Below are positions 48,124 through 56,842 of a DNA stretch of 64,000 nucleotides, piece by piece. Each line of letters starts with the position of its first letter. The stretch's first letter is position 1. Location: contig NZ_CP031015.1 of the NCBI RefSeq assembly GCF_003850245.1, positions 1,922,001 to 1,986,000 on the forward strand. The letters run 5' to 3'. The translations under genes were made by a program, and so were the position numbers. This DNA is from Microbacterium sp. ABRD28. GTDB lineage: Bacteria; Actinomycetota; Actinomycetes; Actinomycetales; Microbacteriaceae. The notes beneath the pieces were generated by a model. That model did no database searches. It saw only the letters and a program-made list of their open reading frames with translations, and was not told where the DNA came from.

Positions 48124-49061
48124 GGGGTGGCCCGCGCGCTGATGGGACGACCCGGCTGTCGGTCGACGCCGGGCAGTCCTCGATCCGCGTGCGTCGAAGC
48201 GACCCGCACGGAACGCATATCTCGGTGCTCCCGGGCATCCGCGCCGACCGGCCGGCGACGCCCCAGCTGGTCGGTGTCATCCGCGATGCGCTCGCGAGTG
48301 CCCCGCCGACGACGCGGACGATCTCGGTGGCGGTGGGAGCGTCCGGTTTCGATGAAGACCCCGCCGCCGCAGCGGATCTGCTCTCCGTCGAGCCGACGCT
48401 GACCTCCGCCCGCATCGCGCACGACTCGGTCACCGGATACCTCGGGGCCAATGCCGAGGAGCACGGAGTGGTCGCTGCGGTGGGCACGGGTGTGGTGATC
48501 CTCGGGTGCGGGACGGCCGGCCTCGCCCGCGTGGACGGGTGGGGCTACCTCTTGGGCGACGCCGGGGGTGCCTATTGGATCGGCCGAGCGGGTTTGGATG
48601 CTGCGCTGCGTGCGGTCGACGGCCGCGGTCTCGCGACCTCCCTCACCGCCTCCGCGACCGCGGCATTCGGCGCGCTGCCGCTGGTTCCTCTCGCTCTGCA
48701 GGCCGACCCCCGCCGCGTCGAGCGCGTCGCGGCATTCGCGCGTTCGGTGACCGCAGCGGCAGAGGACGACGCGGTCGCCGCCGGCATCGTCATGACGGCC
48801 GCCCGGGAACTGGCAGGCTCGATCGCGGCCGCTCTGCGGATGTCGGGGATGCCGAAGACGCAGGCGCGGGTCAGTGCCAATGGAAAGGTGGTGGAGGCGG
48901 AAGCCCTGAGGAGGGCTCTCACCACGGAACTGAGTGAGGTCGGGGTGGTCCTCCAGCCGCCTCTGGGTGAACCGATCGACGGTGTCGATCGGTTGCACGA
49001 CCTGCCGTCGTCGCACCCGTTGCAGCGCGTCGTCTCGACCGCGGATCGCGTCGCGGTCTGA
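48120..49061 (+). CDS. BadF/BadG-type ATPase, probable N-acetyl sugar kinase
   Basis: A 313-residue actin-like ATPase fold: the phosphate 1 motif SVDAGQSSIRV (residues 14-24), an aspartate in AHDSVTGYLGA near 102, VAAVGTGVVILGC, and GWGYLLGDAGGAYWIG. The family includes N-acetylglucosamine kinases. It would phosphorylate the sugar released by GH38 so that the NanE-like epimerase could act. It is the last gene of the tightly overlapping run from 38735. The assignment as a sugar kinase rests on family and context. Confidence 0.83.
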   Translation: MRGGPRADGTTRLSVDAGQSSIRVRRSDPHGTHISVLPGIRADRPATPQLVGVIRDALASAPPTTRTISVAVGASGFDEDPAAAADLLSVEPTLTSARIAHDSVTGYLGANAEEHGVVAAVGTGVVILGCGTAGLARVDGWGYLLGDAGGAYWIGRAGLDAALRAVDGRGLATSLTASATAAFGALPLVPLALQADPRRVERVAAFARSVTAAAEDDAVAAGIVMTAARELAGSIAAALRMSGMPKTQARVSANGKVVEAEALRRALTTELSEVGVVLQPPLGEPIDGVDRLHDLPSSHPLQRVVSTADRVAV

Positions 49062-49128
49062 CGGCGTTCGCAGGCTCCCGAGCACGACTCCCGATCGACG
49101 CCGACCGCCAGAAGGCGGCCGGAGGGTC

Positions 49129-49134
49129 TACATT
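49129..49134 (+). promoter_or_regulatory. Candidate -10 box of the bicupin gene
   Basis: TACATT lies 6 nt before the ATG at 49141, so the transcript would begin at the start codon (leaderless). The 79-bp gap before this gene, unlike the overlaps upstream, supports a separate promoter. Confidence 0.5.
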
Positions 49135-49140
49135 TTCGAC

Positions 49141-50169
49141 ATGGCCTCGCCGCATGTCGCATCGCTGCACGCCGCTCCGACCGCCTTCGAGGGCGAGGCG
49201 GGGGAGATCCGCCGGCTCACCCGCGCGGACTTCCCGATGCTCAGGCGGATGTCCATCCAGCGGATCGTCCTCGCCCCCGGGGGTGTCCGCGAGCCGCAGT
49301 GGAACGTCAACGCCCACCAGCTCGCCTACGTCACACGGGGCAGAGTGCTGGTCTCGGTGCTCGGCAACGCCGACGCCTTCGCCACCTTCGTCGTCGAAGC
49401 GGGACAGATGTTCCACATCGAGTCGGGTGCCGTCGCGCACATCGAGAACGTCGGCGACGGTGCGGCGGAGATCATCGCCGCGCTCCGGTCGGCCCACCCG
49501 CAGCACTTCTCCTTCTCCGGCAGTGTGAATGCGATGACCGACGCCGTCCTGGGGAACACCTACGACCTCCCGGCGGCGGCCTTCGAGATCCTGCCTCGAC
49601 GGGACCCGACCCCGATCTTCCGACGCCGGGGCCCCGTGCGCATTCCCGACACCGCCGGGCTTCCGAACGCCCGGCTGTTCGACGTCGAAGGGCAGCAGGC
49701 GCCCCTGTCGTACGGCTACGGGTTCGCGAAGCTCGCACGCAAGCAGTACTGGGCCGCGCTCGAGGACATCTCGATGTACCACCTCCATATCGCCGGGAAC
49801 GGGATGCGCGAGCCGCACTGGCATCCCGTCACCGCGGAGCTCGGCTACGTCTGGAAGGGCAGAGGACGGATGCGGGTGCTCGGCCCCGACGGAACCCTCG
49901 ACCGGTACGAGCTCGAGCCCGGGCAGGTCTACTTCATCCCGCGCGCGTACCCGCATCACATCGAGACGCTCGGCGAGGACGGACTGGACTTCCTCATCTT
50001 CTTCGACCAGCCCACCCCCGGAGACATCGGATACCGGGCCACCGCCTCGGCGTTCTCGCGCGAGGTGCTCGCCGGTGCCTTCGATATCTCCGAGCGGGAT
50101 CTGCCGCGCCTGCCCCTCACACCCGTCGATCCGCTGATCGTGGAGCGGCGGAACCCCCGCGACGCATGA
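49141..50169 (+). CDS. Bicupin protein (oxalate-decarboxylase-like)
   Basis: A 342-residue protein of two cupin barrels. The C-terminal cupin keeps the metal ligands in EPHWHPVTAELGYVW and a later PHHIE. In the N-terminal cupin the corresponding stretch reads EPQWNVNAHQLAYVT, so the two metal-binding histidines are replaced by Gln and Asn and that site is probably lost. Bicupins of this kind include oxalate decarboxylases, but this one shares only the fold. Its own leaderless promoter suggests it is not strictly part of the glycan operon. The next gene overlaps by 4 bp. Confidence 0.8.
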   Translation: MASPHVASLHAAPTAFEGEAGEIRRLTRADFPMLRRMSIQRIVLAPGGVREPQWNVNAHQLAYVTRGRVLVSVLGNADAFATFVVEAGQMFHIESGAVAHIENVGDGAAEIIAALRSAHPQHFSFSGSVNAMTDAVLGNTYDLPAAAFEILPRRDPTPIFRRRGPVRIPDTAGLPNARLFDVEGQQAPLSYGYGFAKLARKQYWAALEDISMYHLHIAGNGMREPHWHPVTAELGYVWKGRGRMRVLGPDGTLDRYELEPGQVYFIPRAYPHHIETLGEDGLDFLIFFDQPTPGDIGYRATASAFSREVLAGAFDISERDLPRLPLTPVDPLIVERRNPRDA

Positions 50170-50843
50170 CGGGCGTCGGCCCGGGGGCCACCGCGATGGT
50201 CGACGACCTCCGCCGAGCCCTTCGGCACGCAGCACAACCCGAGCGCGCCGCCGGTCAGCAGGCCTACATGAAGTCGACGATGCCGTTCCTCGGCGTCCGG
50301 GTGCCCGAGGTGCGGGCGATCGTCTCCGGGATCGCGGCGGGGTACGACGCCGACACCGCGCTGGAGGCCTCGCGACGCCTGTGGGACGACGCGACTCACC
50401 GGGAGGAGCGCTACGCCGCGATGGCCCTCCTTCGACATCGGGCCCTCCGCGGGGACCTGCGACTGGTACCGCTCGTGGAACACATGGTGCGCACGGGCGC
50501 GTGGTGGGACATCACCGACGAGCTCGCCCACCGACTCGGCGACCTCCTCGACACCCGTCCCGACGACTCAGCGTCCCTCGTGCGCGCGTGGGCCCTGGAC
50601 GGCCACCTGTGGATCCGGCGCATCGCGATCCTGTCCCAGCTGGGCAGACGCGCCCGCGTCGACCGAGACCTTCTGGCGGAGGTCATCGAGCGCAACGCCT
50701 CGGATCCCGACTTCTTCATCCGGAAGGCGATCGGGTGGGCCCTGCGCGATCACGCCCGCACCGACCCGGACTGGGTGCGACGTTTCGTCGCTGCACACGA
50801 GCTCAGCGCGCTGTCGGTCCGCGAGGCGACCAAACACCTGTGA
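50166..50843 (+). CDS. DNA alkylation repair (AlkD-like HEAT) protein
   Basis: A 225-residue helical protein of the AlkD-like family: GQQAYMKSTMPFLGVRVPEVR near the start, WDDATHREERYAAMALLRH, TGAWWDITDELAHRLG, WIRRIAILSQL and SDPDFFIRKAIGWALRDHARTDPDWVRRFV, typical of stacked HEAT-like repeats. AlkD excises positively charged alkylated bases. It overlaps the bicupin gene by 4 bp, so they share a transcript although no functional link is evident. Confidence 0.88.
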   Translation: MTGVGPGATAMVDDLRRALRHAAQPERAAGQQAYMKSTMPFLGVRVPEVRAIVSGIAAGYDADTALEASRRLWDDATHREERYAAMALLRHRALRGDLRLVPLVEHMVRTGAWWDITDELAHRLGDLLDTRPDDSASLVRAWALDGHLWIRRIAILSQLGRRARVDRDLLAEVIERNASDPDFFIRKAIGWALRDHARTDPDWVRRFVAAHELSALSVREATKHL

Positions 50844-50865
50844 GTCGGGCGGTACGATCACGCGC

Positions 50866-51390
50866 ATGACCGGTATATCGCCCGACGCTGCACGATCCAT
50901 CACACCGCAGAAGACGCCGCTTCTCGTCGGCCTGCTTCCCTTCGCGGGGGTGATCCTCTTCGTCATCGCCGAGATCGTCGGCTTCGTCGTCACCGGCGGT
51001 GCCGACGCTCTGCGGTGGACGACGATGAACGCCGTCCTGTTCCTCATCGGGTCCTCCAGCGTCGGCAATGGCATCGCCCACCTCTTCTTCGGGCCCGTCA
51101 TCGCCCGATCGATCGGCTGGCAGCCGGGTCCCTTCCAGTTCGAAGTCGGTGCGGCCAACCTCGGAATCGGCGTGGCCGCGATCGTCGCCGCCGCAGCGTT
51201 CGATGCAGACGCCTGGCTCGCCCCGATCCTGGCCGCGCTGGTCTTCCTCGTCCTCGCGGGCATCGGTCACATCCGCGCGATCGTGGTCGAACGCAATCTC
51301 TCGATCAACAACGCCGGCCCCATCCTCGTGCTCGACTTCCTCATCCCGCTCGTCACGCTCGCCCTGTGGATCTGGTTGACGCTTTCTTGA
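50866..51390 (+). CDS. DUF6790 membrane protein
   Basis: A 174-residue protein with about five membrane helices, including LVGLLPFAGVILFVIAEIVGF, and a conserved FQFEVGAANLGIGVAAI and GHIRAIVVERNLSINNAGPILV. It resembles the DUF6790 family of unknown function. It starts 22 bp after the AlkD-like gene on the same strand and converges with the permease gene. Confidence 0.75.
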   Translation: MTGISPDAARSITPQKTPLLVGLLPFAGVILFVIAEIVGFVVTGGADALRWTTMNAVLFLIGSSSVGNGIAHLFFGPVIARSIGWQPGPFQFEVGAANLGIGVAAIVAAAAFDADAWLAPILAALVFLVLAGIGHIRAIVVERNLSINNAGPILVLDFLIPLVTLALWIWLTLS

Positions 51391-51409
51391 CGCTGGGGAG
51401 GCGGGGCGG

Positions 51410-52567
51410 CTAGGCGGTCGTCACGGCGAGCGCCAGCACCGCGCCGGCGACGATGAGCGGCGCTCCCACCAGGCCGAGGACGGCGTAGCGCGCCCAGGAC
51501 AGGGTGACGCCGGCCGCGACGACCCGGGAGTGCCACAGCAGCGTCGCCAGCGACGCCCACGGGGTGACGAGGGGCCCGGCGTTGACCCCGATGAGCAGCG
51601 CCGCGAGGCGCACCGGGTCGTCGGCGGCGGACTCGAGCAGGAGGTAGGCGGGGAGGTTGTTCGCGATGTTGGCCGCTACCGCCCCGGCCCCCGCGATGCT
51701 CGCAAGAGAGGCCGCCGAGTCACCCGGACCGATGAGCGCCTCCAACGGTTCGAGGGCTCCCAGGGCCTCGAGCGCGGCGACGGCGACGAAGAGACCGCAG
51801 ACGAAGATCAGCAGTGACCACGGCACGAGCGAGAGCCGCAGGCGGCGGGGCGAGCGCCACGCGAAAAGCGCCGTCAGGGCGAGAGCGGCGAGGCTCGCCG
51901 GGATCCAGGGCGGGATGCCGCTGACGAGGAACGGCAGCAGAACGATCACGATGGTCGCCGCGACCCTCAGCTGAACGCGGTCCGACACGACCGGAGGTGC
52001 CGAGGAATCGTGCCGACCCCGAAGCCGGCGGCGGAAGACCACGAACAGCAACAGCACCGACAGAACGATCGACACCACGGCGGCTGGCCACAGCAGTGCC
52101 ACGAATCCGGCGATATCGCCGCCGGAGATGCGGTCCACGGCGAGCAGGTTCGTGAGGTTCGAGATCGGCAGCACCAGGGAGGCGGTGTTGGCGATCCACA
52201 CCGTCGCGAGCGCGAAGGGGATCGGGTCCAGTCGGTGGGCACGCGCGACGGCGAGCACGACCGGAGTCAGAAGCACAGCGGTGGTGTCGAGAGAGAGGAA
52301 CACGGTGACCCCGACGGCGAGGGCGACGACCAGCGCCCACAGCAGCAGAGTCCTGCCGCGGGCGATCCGCGCCAGGGCCGCAGCGGCGACATCGAAGACG
52401 CCGGCGGATGCAGCGAGTTCGGCGACGACCGTGATCGCCACGACGAACAGCAGGATGCTCCAGACCCGGTCGCCGACGGCGAGGAGCTCGGATGCCGGGA
52501 GGACACCGGTCGCCAGGGCCACCGCGCCGGCAGCGAGCAGCCCGAGCCCCAGCATCCAGGTCTTCAC
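51410..52567 (-). CDS. ArsB/CitMHS-type ion transporter
   Basis: A 385-residue membrane protein with 10-11 helices. SLDTTAVLLTPVVLAVARAH and NTASLVLPISNLTNLLA are the paired hairpin-type signatures of the ion transporter superfamily that includes ArsB and Na+/citrate carriers, and NIANNLPAYLLL is the second repeat. The ion is not predictable; no arsenic genes are nearby. I start it at GTG 52567; the frame upstream has no membrane segments and is a shadow. Divergent from the thrS leader. Confidence 0.82.
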   Translation of the reverse strand: MKTWMLGLGLLAAGAVALATGVLPASELLAVGDRVWSILLFVVAITVVAELAASAGVFDVAAAALARIARGRTLLLWALVVALAVGVTVFLSLDTTAVLLTPVVLAVARAHRLDPIPFALATVWIANTASLVLPISNLTNLLAVDRISGGDIAGFVALLWPAAVVSIVLSVLLLFVVFRRRLRGRHDSSAPPVVSDRVQLRVAATIVIVLLPFLVSGIPPWIPASLAALALTALFAWRSPRRLRLSLVPWSLLIFVCGLFVAVAALEALGALEPLEALIGPGDSAASLASIAGAGAVAANIANNLPAYLLLESAADDPVRLAALLIGVNAGPLVTPWASLATLLWHSRVVAAGVTLSWARYAVLGLVGAPLIVAGAVLALAVTTA

Positions 52568-52620
52568 TGCACCATCATGGTGCCCCGGTCCGCGCGCCCC
52601 GACCTGACTAGACTGTCGGC

Positions 52621-52686
52621 ATGGATTCCCGGCCCAGCATCGCGGCTCTCGCCGCCCTGGTCGGCACGCGAACGCTCGACGCCTGA
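52621..52686 (+). CDS. Possible leader peptide of thrS (21 codons)
   Basis: ATG 52621 opens a 21-codon frame, MDSRPSIAALAALVGTRTLDA, ending at TGA 52684-52686. A TAGACT -10 box (52609-52614) 6 nt before the ATG would make it leaderless. Residues Thr-Arg-Thr lie near its end and a small GGGCGC/GCGCCC hairpin (52694-52709) follows, 50 bp before thrS. It could be a translated leader for threonine-dependent control, or chance. It is too short for certainty. Confidence 0.35.
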   Translation: MDSRPSIAALAALVGTRTLDA

Positions 52687-52760
52687 GCGGGCGGGGCGCC
52701 GGTGCGCCCGAAGCTGAGAACGTGACCGACCACCCGTGACCGAGACCCAGGAGTACCCCT

Positions 52761-54767
52761 GTGACTGACGCTTCCTCGTCGGACGAATCCGCCCGCGCCG
52801 ACGGCTTCGCGCTCTTCCCCGACAAGTCCGTCATCGCCATGCGTGTGAACGGAGAACCGCGAGACCTCGCGACGACCGTCGGCGACGGCGACGACATCGA
52901 ACCCATCACCATCGACAGCCCCGAGGGTCTGTCGATCCTCCGCCACTCGACCGCACATGTGCTCGCCCAGGCCGTGCAGCGCATCTCGCCGCAGGCGAAC
53001 CTCGGGATCGGGCCGCCGATCACCGACGGGTTCTACTACGACTTCGGCGTGGATCAGCCGTTCACCCCGGAGGATCTGAAGGCCATCGACAAGGAGATGC
53101 AGCGCATCATCCGCGAGGGTCAGCGGTTCGTCCGGCGCGTCGTCACCGACGAAGAGGCGCGCGCCGAACTCGCCTCCGAGCCGTTCAAGCTCGAGCTCAT
53201 CGGGCTCAAAGGCGGGGCAGACAAGACCGAAGGGGCCTCGGTCGAGGTGGGAGCAGGCGAGCTGACCATCTACGACAACGTCGACCGCGACGGTGAGACG
53301 GTGTGGAAGGACCTCTGCCGCGGTCCGCACGTGCCGAACACCCGGACGATCGGGAACGGCTGGGCGCTGCAGCGTGTCGCCGGGGCGTACTGGCGGGGGA
53401 GCGAGAAGAACCCGCAGCTGCAGCGCATCTACGGCACCGCATGGGCATCCAAGGACGACCTCCGCGCCTATCAGCACCGCCTCGAGGAGGCGGCCAAGCG
53501 CGATCATCGCAAGCTCGGCCGCGACCTGGACCTGTTCTCGTTCCCCGAGGAGATCGGGTCGGGACTGTCGGTGTGGCATCCTCGCGGCGGCATCGTGCGC
53601 GGCGAGATGGAGCAGCACGCCCGCCGGCGACACATCGAAGGCGGCTACACCTACGTCTACACCCCGCACATCTCCAAGCAGGACCTGTTCCTGCAGTCCA
53701 ACCACCTGGTGACCTACCGGGAGGGGATGTTCCCCCCGATCACCCTGGACGAGGAGCGCGACGCCGAGGGGGCCGTCACCAAGGCGGGGCAGGACTACTA
53801 CCTCAAGCCCATGAACTGCCCCATGCACATCCTGATCTTCAAGGAGCGTGCGCGCAGCTACCGCGACCTGCCGATGCGCCTGGCGGAGAACGGGACCGTG
53901 TACCGCAACGAGCTCTCCGGGGCGCTCCACGGCCTGACCCGGGTGCGCGGGTTCACCCAGGACGATTCCCACCTCTTCGTCACCCCCGAGCAGCTGGAGG
54001 GGGAGGCGACGCGCGTGCTGGAGTTCGTGATCTCGATGCTGCGCGATTTCGGTCTCGACGATTTCGAGCTCGAGCTGTCGATGCGCGACGACGAGAAGGA
54101 GAAGTGGATCGGTTCCGACGAGTTCTGGGAGTACTCGACCGATGCGCTCCGCAACGTCGCCGTCGCCAGCGGCCTGAAGCTCACCGAGGTTCCCGGTGAA
54201 GCGGCGTTCTACGGTCCGAAGATCGACCTGAAGACCCGCGACGCGATCGGCCGCACCTGGCAGCTGTCGACGGTCCAGGTCGATCCGAACCTGCCCGAGC
54301 GCTTCGAACTGGAGTACACCGACCGTGACGGTCAGAAAAAGCGCCCGATCATGATCCACCGGGCGTTGTTCGGGTCGATCGAGCGGTTCTTCGCGATCCT
54401 GCTCGAGCACTACGCCGGAGCGTTCCCGGTCTGGCTGTCGCCCGTGCAGGTGGTGGGCGTGCCGGTCGCGGAGGAGTACGCCGACTATCTCGATCAGATC
54501 GTGGCGCGCCTGCGGTCCGAGGGTGTTCGCGCCGAGGTCGACCACAGCGACGACCGGATGCAGAAGAAGATCCGCACCCACACCACGCAGAAGGTGCCGC
54601 TCATCCTCATCGCCGGCGAGCAGGACCGGTCGGCGGGGACGGTGTCGTTCCGATTCCGAGACGGCAGCCAGGAGAACGGCATCGCCGTGGATGACGCGGT
54701 CCGTCGCATCCGCGCGGCGATCGACGGCCACCTGCTCGTGAACACCGCCGAGGATTTCCGTGTCTGA
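52761..54767 (+). CDS. thrS: Threonine-tRNA ligase
   Basis: A 668-residue class II synthetase: TGS-like N terminus ([13 protein letters not shown]), the editing domain with its metal motif [11 protein letters not shown] and [16 protein letters not shown], then catalytic motifs including [27 protein letters not shown] and the anticodon-binding C terminus. It charges tRNA-Thr. GTG start with AGGAG upstream. It overlaps the HIT gene by 8 bp, a conserved pairing in actinobacteria. Confidence 0.96.
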   Translation: MTDASSSDESARADGFALFPDKSVIAMRVNGEPRDLATTVGDGDDIEPITIDSPEGLSILRHSTAHVLAQAVQRISPQANLGIGPPITDGFYYDFGVDQPFTPEDLKAIDKEMQRIIREGQRFVRRVVTDEEARAELASEPFKLELIGLKGGADKTEGASVEVGAGELTIYDNVDRDGETVWKDLCRGPHVPNTRTIGNGWALQRVAGAYWRGSEKNPQLQRIYGTAWASKDDLRAYQHRLEEAAKRDHRKLGRDLDLFSFPEEIGSGLSVWHPRGGIVRGEMEQHARRRHIEGGYTYVYTPHISKQDLFLQSNHLVTYREGMFPPITLDEERDAEGAVTKAGQDYYLKPMNCPMHILIFKERARSYRDLPMRLAENGTVYRNELSGALHGLTRVRGFTQDDSHLFVTPEQLEGEATRVLEFVISMLRDFGLDDFELELSMRDDEKEKWIGSDEFWEYSTDALRNVAVASGLKLTEVPGEAAFYGPKIDLKTRDAIGRTWQLSTVQVDPNLPERFELEYTDRDGQKKRPIMIHRALFGSIERFFAILLEHYAGAFPVWLSPVQVVGVPVAEEYADYLDQIVARLRSEGVRAEVDHSDDRMQKKIRTHTTQKVPLILIAGEQDRSAGTVSFRFRDGSQENGIAVDDAVRRIRAAIDGHLLVNTAEDFRV

Positions 54768-55314
54768 CTCCGTCCGCGGCGGCGACGACCTCGTCGCCGC
54801 CGCGGACCTCGCCGGCGTGCCCGATGAGTTCCAGCGGCTGTGGACGCCGCATCGGATGGCGTACATCCAGGCCGGTCCCGAGCCGCTGCGGGAGGAGTGC
54901 CCCTTCGACGAGGCGCCGCGGAAGTCCGACGAAGACGGCCTCATCGTCACCCGCGGGAAGACGGCGTACGTCCTGCTGAACCTCTTCCCCTACAACTCCG
55001 GGCATCTTCTCGTCTGCCCCTACCGTCACATCGCCACGTACGACGAGGCGACGGCCGAGGAGGTGGCCGAGATCGGCGCTCTGACGCAGACGGCGATGCG
55101 CGTCCTCCGGCGGGTCTCGCGGTGCGACGGCTTCAACATCGGGATGAACCAGGGAGCGGTGGCCGGTGCGGGTGTCGCCGCGCACCTTCACCAGCACATC
55201 GTGCCGCGCTGGGCGACCGACGCGAACTTCTTTCCGATCATCGCCAAGACCAAGGCTCTTCCGCAGCTGCTCGGCGAGGTGCGTGTCGCCATCGCCGACG
55301 CCTGGCCCGCCTGA
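54760..55314 (+). CDS. HIT family hydrolase
   Basis: A 184-residue histidine-triad protein: the motif [10 protein letters not shown] near 147-156 carries the active histidines, preceded by [13 protein letters not shown] and [18 protein letters not shown]. These enzymes hydrolyse or phosphorolyse dinucleoside polyphosphates such as AP4A. AP4A is a by-product of aminoacyl-tRNA synthetases, which may explain the fixed place after thrS. Its start overlaps the thrS end by 8 bp. Confidence 0.93.
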   Translation: MSDSVRGGDDLVAAADLAGVPDEFQRLWTPHRMAYIQAGPEPLREECPFDEAPRKSDEDGLIVTRGKTAYVLLNLFPYNSGHLLVCPYRHIATYDEATAEEVAEIGALTQTAMRVLRRVSRCDGFNIGMNQGAVAGAGVAAHLHQHIVPRWATDANFFPIIAKTKALPQLLGEVRVAIADAWPA

Positions 55315-55379
55315 TACCGCGTGCCGAGGGTGTGGACAACCCCGGGCGTCGCAGCGTGGCGCCCGTTACGGTGGCGGGC

Positions 55380-55964
55380 ATGCCTTCACGCTCGACCGTC
55401 GCAGCCGCCTCCCTCGTGATCGTCGCCCTGGGTCTGGCCGGCTGCTCCTTCTCGCTTCCCGTCGAGGTGGAGAGCTCGTCGAGCCCCACGGCCTCCTCGT
55501 CGGCTCCCACCCCGTCGGCGAGCGACGATGCGGACGGCGACGATCCGATGGCCGACGCCCTCGCCGAGCGCGACCAGTTCCTCGCCGACCAGCAGCTTCC
55601 CCTCGATGGCACGCCGCTCGTGGCGGTCACGCCGGCGCAGCAGGAGTTCATCGCCCAGCAGCGGGCGTTCATCGAGTCGCAGGGCGGAACGTGGGACGCC
55701 CAGACCGAGAGCATCTCGCTCGCGCTCGCCGCCGACGCGTGCGAGACGGCGATCCTCAATGATCACGAGGTCGACGCACCGCTGCTGCAGGCCCACGTCG
55801 CCTCGTCGCCGGTCTTCGCGCAGCTGATCCCTGACGACTTCACCGCCGATCAGCGCCTCGCCGCCGAGCGCAACGTCGCGAGCGTCATGGTCTTCGGCTC
55901 TGGTTTCCTCTGCCCCGAGGACGGACCCCAGTGGGAGGCGGCCTTCACCGAGGTCTACGGCTGA
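55380..55964 (+). CDS. Secreted lipoprotein, hypothetical
   Basis: A 194-residue protein. Residues 1-22 (RSTVAAASLVIVALGLAGC) are a lipoprotein signal with lipobox LAGC and acylated Cys22, followed by a 30-residue Ser/Thr/Pro linker and a domain with two cysteines (DACETAIL and GSGFLCPEDG) that may form a disulfide outside the cell. The family is not one I recognise. It stands alone between the HIT gene and convergent pdxY. Confidence 0.78.
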   Translation: MPSRSTVAAASLVIVALGLAGCSFSLPVEVESSSSPTASSSAPTPSASDDADGDDPMADALAERDQFLADQQLPLDGTPLVAVTPAQQEFIAQQRAFIESQGGTWDAQTESISLALAADACETAILNDHEVDAPLLQAHVASSPVFAQLIPDDFTADQRLAAERNVASVMVFGSGFLCPEDGPQWEAAFTEVYG

Positions 55965-55983
55965 ACGCGCGGTCGCTCCGGCC

Positions 55984-56835
55984 TCAGCGCACCTGCGCGA
56001 CGGGGAACTGCATCCGCGGGTGCGCGTAGTATTCCTGCGCCCCGACGAGCTGGAGTTCCCGTTCGCCGGATTCGAGGGTCAGCGCGAGAAGGTCGAAGAC
56101 GCTCGAGACGGTGCGCGCCAGCGCCTCGGCCGCGCTGCGGGTGCGCAGATAGTGCGCGGTGAAGAGCGCGGCGGTGACGTCACCCGAGCCGTTCGCCTTC
56201 ATCGGCAGCTGGGGAGTCTGCACGATCCACGCTCCGGCGTCGTCGACCGCCAGCATCTCGAGGGTGCCCTCCTCGCGCTCGGGGCGCTCCACGCTCGTCA
56301 CGAGCACGGTCCGCGGGCCCATTGCGCGCGCGGCGTCGACGGAGTCCAGCGTCGACTGCAGCGACAGCGGCTCGGTGTCGGTGAGGAAGCCGAGCTCGAA
56401 CTGGTTCGGGGTGATGATGTCGGCCACCGGGACGACCCGTTCGCGCAGCAGCGTGGGAATCGCGGGGGCTACGAAGCATCCGGATCTGGCGTTCCCCATG
56501 ACCGGGTCGCACGCGTAGAGCGCGTCGGGATTCGCGGCCTTCACGCGGCGCACGGCGTCGACGATGACGTCGCCGATCCCCTCGCTGCCCTGGTAGCCCG
56601 AGAGGACGGCGTCGATCTGCCCGAACACCCCCCGTTCCTCGACGCCGGTGAGCACCTCGGCGACGTCGGTCGGAGCGATGAGGGGCCCGCGCCACGCGCC
56701 GTACCCCGTGTGGTTGGAGAAGTTCACGGTGTAGACCGGCAGCACCTCGACGCCGATCCGCTGCAGCGGGAAGACCGCCGCGGAGTTGCCGACGTGGCCG
56801 TGCGCGACGGCGGACTGGATCGAGAGGATCTTCAC
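55984..56835 (-). CDS. pdxY: Pyridoxal kinase
   Basis: A 283-residue kinase of the ribokinase superfamily, PdxY type: ILSIQSAVAHGHVGNSAAVFPLQRIGVEV at the start, NFSNHTGYGAWRG, CDPVMGNARSGCFV, ITPNQFELGFLT, and the catalytic NGSGDVTAALF. It phosphorylates pyridoxal (and pyridoxine) for PLP salvage. GTG 56835 has AAGGA upstream. It is 7 bp downstream of pdxR on the same strand, so the regulator and salvage kinase are made together. Confidence 0.93.
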   Translation of the reverse strand: MKILSIQSAVAHGHVGNSAAVFPLQRIGVEVLPVYTVNFSNHTGYGAWRGPLIAPTDVAEVLTGVEERGVFGQIDAVLSGYQGSEGIGDVIVDAVRRVKAANPDALYACDPVMGNARSGCFVAPAIPTLLRERVVPVADIITPNQFELGFLTDTEPLSLQSTLDSVDAARAMGPRTVLVTSVERPEREEGTLEMLAVDDAGAWIVQTPQLPMKANGSGDVTAALFTAHYLRTRSAAEALARTVSSVFDLLALTLESGERELQLVGAQEYYAHPRMQFPVAQVR

Positions 56836-56842
56836 GGGAGCA

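Noticed and set aside
52568..52760. T-box riboswitch upstream of thrS
   Set aside because: The region is too short and lacks the conserved AGGGTGGNACCGCG motif and specifier stem.
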